From: Leptodontidium sp. MPI-SDFR-AT-0119
Lineage: Eukaryota; Ascomycota; Leotiomycetes; Helotiales; Leptodontidiaceae
Assembly: GCA_020726505.1 (NCBI GenBank)
Contig: JAHLEZ010000012.1
Coordinates: 1,736,001 to 1,800,000, forward strand
Length of the DNA stretch: 64,000 nucleotides
Direction: 5' to 3'
Part shown: in pieces, positions 58,391 to 64,000 of the stretch
How the letters are laid out: each line of letters begins with the position of its first letter
Position numbering within the stretch: the stretch's first letter is position 1
Notes under the pieces: model-generated
Told to the model about the DNA's origin: nothing
The model's database searches: none
What the model saw: the letters and a program-made list of their open reading frames with translations, nothing else
Translations under genes and position numbers: made by a program

Positions 58391-58725
58391 AATACTCCAT
58401 AAACTCCATACCTACGGCTTCATACCTCATACTTACGGCTCTATATCTCTATACCTCCATACCTCCATACCTCATAACTACGGCATAACTCCATAACTAC
58501 ATCATACCTCCATACCTCATACCTACGGCTCCATACTTCCATACCTCATACTTACGGCTCCATACCTCCATACCTCATACCTACGGTTCCATACCTCCAT
58601 ACCTACGCCATACCTCATACCTACGGCTCCATACCTCCATACCTACGCCATACCTCATACCTACGGCTCCATACCTCCATACCTACGCCATACCTCCGGC
58701 ATATCTCCGGCATACCTCCATACCT
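58391..58725 (+). repeat. Degenerate CCATACCT/CTACGG minisatellite in the Copia leader
   Basis: Blocks such as CCATACCTCCATACCT, CATACCTACGGCTCCATAC and CTACGCCATACCTC recur about a dozen times with variable spacing, including two nearly identical units of about 44 bp at the right end. Lies between the primer-binding site and the gag start at 58958. Confidence 0.85.
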
Positions 58726-58957
58726 CTGATTTATTAGCTGGTCTAATAAAAGGATTTTTCACTCAAATATAACACTTGAAAATTTCTCAATCAATAATAG
58801 GTATTTTACCTTATAACTTGGAATATATACAATCTACCTGATTAATAACTAATATCAAAAAACTTAGACTTTCTTAAATAACTCAAATTCTCAAAAATCT
58901 CAAGTTAAGTTAATATCTTCAAAAACTCTTTGAAAAATAACTAATAAAATAAACAGA

Positions 58958-60203
58958 ATGAGCTCTAATAAGATCACTATGGCTAAGCTTACGGGCTCGG
59001 CTAATTACCCTATTTAGGCACTTCGTATGACGGCCTTCTTAACTAAAGAAGCGCTAAACGCTGTAATAGTGTCTAATGAAGTAAGTAATGAAATAAACGG
59101 CAAAGCTCTCTCTAATATCTAATTACTTATTAAGGACGGTCCTCTTTTGCAAATACAGCACATAACACGTGCTTTTAAAGCTTGGCAATCACTTAAAAAC
59201 CTCTATTCCCCTAAGGGGTTTAGCTCGGAATTTTTGATTTGCCGAGAATTCTTTGATACCTATTTAATTAAGTATAATTCAATGGAAGAATACCTTAATA
59301 AGGTAAAACAGCTAAGCGATTAGCTAAAAGCTAAAAACCTTGAATTGCCTAAACAGGTAATAATAGCTTGGGTTCTTAATAACTTGACTGATAACTATGA
59401 TGGATTAGTTTCTAATATAACACAGTCTTTAAGAACTAATATTAATTCTTATACCCTTGAGTCGTTATTCTCTAATTTATTAGACGAATCAAAACGTCAA
59501 GAATCAAATGATATTAATACAGATTAGGCCCTAATAACTTCTAGTGGCTATAAAGGCAAAAAACCTTATAAAGTCACTAAGAATAGCCCTCAAGGCAAGA
59601 AGTATTGTACTAATTGCAAACAACACTCTTATGTGACTTCTAACTGCGCCTTCTTATTTCCCGATAAGGCCCCTAAGGGGTGGAAACGGCCAAAGACTGA
59701 TAAATCACCTGATATTACCGAGAAATCGGCTCGGGATAAGCGGGAGGAGAATATTAATATTTTATATAGTAATAGTGATATTTTAGAAAATATCAGGGAT
59801 TTTAATATTGATTTCCCTATGGAAGATATACAGGTATTTATGACTATACCCTTTATAAAGAATATAACTAATAATACAAATATAGGCTCCAACTTTGTAA
59901 ATAATCAAGAATTAGGGGTAAATAGTCAAGAATCAAATAGTTAATCAAATACCTTTATTTTAGATACCGCTGTAACAAAACATATATGTTATAATATATT
60001 ATATTTCCATGAATTTAAAACCTGTAATAAACTAGTTAGCTGGGGAAAAGCTAAACAAATAAATATAAAAGGATACGGAGATATCTTAATAAAGTCAATA
60101 ATTAATAATAAAATATATAAACTCAAAGATTGTCTTTATATGCCTAAATTAAGTATTAACTTAATATCTCAAAGTTAACTAAGTAATCAATATTATAGTA
60201 TTT
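58958..60203 (+). pseudogene. Gag and protease start of the first Copia element, broken at 60204
   Basis: From ATG 58958 one frame reads a UBN2-type Copia Gag (MAKLTGSANYPI, AFKAWQSLKNLYSPKGF, MEEYLNKVKQL, ITQSLRTNINSYTLESL), then a zinc-knuckle-like CTNCKQHSYVTSNC and a protease-like FILDTAVTKHICYN in which the family's DTG/DSG has become DTA. Only a handful of in-frame TAG/TAA codons occur, so decay is lighter than in the Gypsy elements. Coding sequence stops abruptly where another element begins at about 60204. Two pieces remain open: 59345-59527 and 59633-59944. Confidence 0.8.
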
Positions 60204-63200
60204 TGTCGTACAAGCACGGGCTGATGCTCGGTTAGCTGCGCGCTACGCTGGATATAGTTTCTGCCACGTTATACCGCTTTTAGGAGAACAACGTGTTCCC
60301 TTGATTTCCTTATATATTTTAGAGAATAATTAACCACTTTAATTCTTCTTACGTTAATCACAAGGCTCTACTTTACTTTTATATTATAATTATAAGCCCC
60401 GTGACGAAACTATTAAGTTAGTATTCTTCCTTTTATACTCTATAGATTTAAGTAAAGCTATTAACGTAGGATTAGTAAGTAACAAATAACGTCGGCGTTT
60501 TCTACTTATTAATAAGTATAATTTACACCGCTATTTTCCCTTTAACCTCTCTAGAAAAAGGTAAATCAAGTACTTATACTTAATATTCTCTTCTCCTCTT
60601 TAACAAATCTATTGAACCCTCAAGAGAGTAACCCTCTCTTCGCTATAGTAGACTCAACTTTAGTCTCCTCTTCTAATAATCGAACGCCGCTTAACTACGA
60701 TAGGCAAACTTAGACCTTATAGTATTAAGCCTTTAAATCCTTTTATATCTTTTATAAGGTATAGACTTCGATTAATCTAAAGCTACCGGTCACTCTAAAT
60801 ATCCTCGAAAACAAGCCTTAAGTACAAACGATTGACTAAGTGAAGGCATAATAAGACAAGGAGGCTCTCGATTTCAACTTTAGGGAGCAAGTAAAGTAAG
60901 ATAAAGACTAACGAGCACTCGAACTTAAGGGACTTAAACTAAGTGTAATACTTCCTATATTATTTAACGTTATTATAGTTACTTTAATATATACTGCCCT
61001 AATAAGAGAGTATATTATAAAACACGCATAATAGTTGGAAAAGGCTCGGGCTTATAAAGTAATATATAAGTGGATTTAAGAGATAATTGATCCTTCGATT
61101 TACTAGAGTGCTATTCGAGAGTATAAGATTAAGGAGGAATAGAGAGTAAAAGAGTAACCCGATAAGATAATAAACGAACCAAACGACTTACGATCTTAAA
61201 CTTTATAAATACTTCTTAAGGTATTAAAGAGAGATTACGTCTCTTCGGAAATAAGTAATATTATTAAAGTTCAAGTTAAATATAAAGAGAAGCTCGAAAT
61301 CGTCAAAATAAGACGGGTTAATCCTAAGGTGTGGATTCAAAAGTAATAATCAGCTTACTAAGATACTCTATTATACGACATTCCGGACGTTAAGGGCCCC
61401 TTAGCGATCATTAACTTTATTAAGACAGTATAAGAGAAGCTCACACTTAAATAGGCTCGCGAACGATTGTCTAAAGTCCTTAGAAATAATACTCTCGGAG
61501 TTATTCACAAGTACACGTTACTTTAATACGTCAATTAGTTATTGGCGCTTAATAAAGAATCTCTTATAACTACTAGAAGAAACAAAATAGTTAGATTATA
61601 CACTATACTTAAAGGGAGATTAAATACTCTAAAAGTACTACTAATACTAAGGACTCCTTTACTAAATACTACGCTTAACACTTGCCCCTATAAAGTAGGC
61701 TCTCACCGACATAAAGCGATCGAGTATTACAGACTTCGATATTACTACGACGGCTTAACTAGAGATAAACTACGCAACCTACCGTCCGCGGAGGAAATTA
61801 AGGAAACCCGAATCAAGCTTAAAAAGGAGTTTTCTAACTTTAAGTAAGTAATTAGTAAGAAAGAGTAAAGATAAGTGGCGGTAAAGGAAATTATTAAAGG
61901 AATAACCTCTAAAAACTCCTCGTCTTTTCTAATAACCTCGGCAAAAGCCTTAAAGCTACTAAGGTATCCCGGCAGTATTAATACTTGTGTAATTAGTCCG
62001 GAATTACTCGACGAGACTCTCGCCACCTCTGGAATCTATACTATTATCGATATAAATCGACACCCGCTCTTAGAGAGTACCCTACTTAATAACGGCGCTG
62101 CCACTTATTTAGTTAACTCGGTTACTTTATTAGAGCCTAAGACCTTTGTTAAGTTAATCAACGACAACAATATTAAAGCCGGAACGTCAAGTCTTATAGT
62201 TAAGGGCCAAGGTACTTATGTCTTTAAAGGTGCTCTTTATAGCCCTAATAGACTAAATACTAAGGACTTAAGGCTTTTTAACGTCACTATTATTAAAGGA
62301 TTTAATATTAATATTATTTTAGAAGCTCGTTTATTAAAGGCTAGACTTTAATATAATAAGTTAAACTATACGTTACGCGTGGGATTAATTAAGAAGAGTA
62401 TTATATTAAAGTAATTAGAGCGATAGTTTAACTTAACTTTCTTTAAATATAAGCCTTTTAATTACTCTTCGGCCTCCTCAACTACTTATAACTCTCTAAT
62501 TCGCCTAACTTATACCTTTTTAATATTCCCCACGCTTTAAAGGAGTATCTAGCAAGGCTTTTAATTAAGTCGATAATATTTAAAACCGCGGCTAGACGAC
62601 GCCAAGTTATAACACTTACAGGCAGGGCACTTAAAGAAGGAAGTATTAGAGAATTTAGTTAAGAATACGCGCAACGTCGAGATCATAGGCACTACTTAAA
62701 TTAAGTGTAAAGAGTACTCTCTAACTGTCGCGTAGTAAGTCGTTAGTTAAAGACCTTCGGAAAGAATAATTACTTAGCCTTTTTATCGCATTTCTTAGGA
62801 CTTATTCGACTTCCTTATTAAATTTAATAAAAACAACTAGCTCTTATTAGTTAAAGATTAATACGACGAGAAATTCTATAAATAGCTCTTAAAAAATAAA
62901 GGGTTAATCGCCGTCTTAAGAGTTCTTAAACCGTTTAAGGCGTAAACAAGACGTTAATTCGGACTCTCGATTTGCAAAATACGCCAAGATAATAATACTT
63001 TAATTATAAGAATTAATAAATTAACTAAGTACGAAAAGTAATATACAGAGAATAGTATTAATATTAAGGGTACCCCTTCACATATATATTAACCTAATAG
63101 AGGAGCTAAGCGTGTAAGCAAGGAAATCATCGAAAAGTCTATTAAGATGCGCCTTTTAGTAAACTTACTAAAAGAACTTTAAATAGAAGCGGTTATAGTA

Positions 63201-64000
63201 GCAATTACTCTTTATAATATAAGTCTAGCTACTTAAAAAGGCTTTAAGAGTCTAAATGAGATCTTTTATACCTAATTTAAGTAATATTTTTAATACTATA
63301 ACCTTAAGCTTATTCAAAAGCTCACCACTAATATACGACCTAACTAGAGTAATATATAAGTATACGACTATAAAGCCTACCTTATAATTAAAGATCAAGA
63401 GGCTCTTTAATAAAAGAGAGTATTTAAAGTTAACTTAAGAGCGTACCTTAGATACTTAGTAGGATACGTCTCGTCTAATATATATAGGGTCTAAGTACCT
63501 TAATTACAGCGTGTAATAGTGACTCGGAACGTTGCTTTTAACGAATCCCTCTTTTATTTAGGCTTTTTAAACGTGGAGAGAGCGGTCGGCCAGCCGCGCT
63601 CAATATTAAGAGATCTTACTAAAATACTAGAAGAAGAGGAGGAACCCCAGGACGCTAGAACCGATATAATCAATCGACTGAGTACACTTGACATACTAGA
63701 ATTAATAATAAGTACTACCTTAAAAAGGAAACAACTAAGCCAAGTAATAAGTTCTATAAAAACTACTAAGTTTACAACCTTAGGGGTACTATAGCCTTTA
63801 ATTAAGCTTTTAACTACAGGGGTAAAGTAACTAATATTACCCTTAAAAAAGTTAAGATTAATAGAACTCGTTAATAAAAACTTAAGGGTAAAACAATTAA
63901 AGAAGAGTACTAGACTTCTTACTTACAAGTACCCTAATTAGGTCTCAAAACGAGTCGACAAATCAAGATAGTTAATGTCTTAAAGTATAACTAAGAGAGA
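60204..64000 (+). mobile_element. Second Copia element, inserted into the first and cut by the window edge
   Basis: Begins TGTCGTACAAGCACGGGC; the LTR-to-leader border was not fixed. Gag-like sequence is readable about 60780-61850, with an open part 61542-61847 (SHRHKAIEYYRLRYYYDG). The protease/pre-integrase part follows in 61875-62351 (LLNNGAATYLVNSVTLLEP, LRLFNVTIIKGFNINI). Integrase is at about 62630-63500 (HLKKEVLENLVKNTRNVEI, LSICKIRQDN, KEIIEKSIKMRLL), followed by the open segment 63519-63794 (VIVTRNVAFNESLFYL). Protease before integrase before the missing reverse transcriptase is Copia order. Stops are of the TAA/TAG type. Confidence 0.82.

Noticed and set aside
59629..59892. Minus-strand 87-codon frame
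   Set aside because: Antisense of the Copia Gag/protease sequence, which is recognisable on the plus strand.

Overview
This window looks like nuclear DNA of a filamentous ascomycete. Genes have many short introns (about 41-160 bp, GT-AG plus two GC-AG). The families are typically fungal: two Zn2Cys6 regulators, a SesA-like/NACHT NLR, a LaeA-type methyltransferase, WSC-domain proteins and a yeast-type amino-acid permease. The right third is AT-rich, stop-riddled transposon DNA with a RIP (repeat-induced point mutation) signature. The family mix suggests Leotiomycetes/Helotiales, but that is only an impression from protein style. Exon coordinates were derived by hand from splice sites and reading-frame continuity; no alignment or search was run.

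Layout, 0-46 kb (gene-bearing): a DUF3632-like gene (428-1339), a small secreted Cys protein (2933-3738), a Zn2Cys6 regulator with a 6-nt microexon (4551-6363), and a doubtful membrane protein (7360-7953, minus). Next comes a run of metabolic genes: a glutamate-1-semialdehyde-aminomutase-like class III aminotransferase (8218-9595, minus), divergent from a phytanoyl-CoA-hydroxylase-type Fe(II)/2OG dioxygenase (9978-11002), then a ketopantoate-reductase-like enzyme (11831-13059), an amino-acid permease (13468-15566, minus) and a second Zn2Cys6 regulator (16584-18998). Together these could be a small amino-acid-linked metabolic cluster (aminotransfer, oxidation, reduction, transport, regulation), which is an inference from position only. 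They are followed by an NLR-like STAND protein (19877-23577, minus), a LaeA-like methyltransferase (24217-25673, minus), an unknown protein (26328-27155, minus), a 1,600-residue secreted beta-propeller plus four WSC domains (29207-34104, minus), a 4-kb stretch with no convincing gene, a DEAD-box RNA helicase (38162-39958) and an eight-exon fungal protein of about 1,260 residues and unknown function (40390-44851, minus).

Layout, 46-64 kb (transposon nest): a pogo/Fot1-like DDE transposase pseudogene (from 46599) contains a 256-bp solo-LTR-like insertion with 5-bp target duplications (TTTAG). It is then broken by the LTR of a minus-strand Ty3/Gypsy element. That LTR is itself split by a complete plus-strand Ty3/Gypsy element (47871-55320, 249-bp LTRs, target duplication GATAC). 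The minus-strand Gypsy body (RNase H to 3' LTR) runs 55321-57940 and is cut by a Copia element, whose LTR holds 50-bp tandem repeats and whose primer-binding site resembles half-tRNA priming by initiator tRNA-Met. A second Copia element interrupts the first at about 60204 and runs off the window. Every difference I see between the two Gypsy LTRs is a transition, as expected from RIP.
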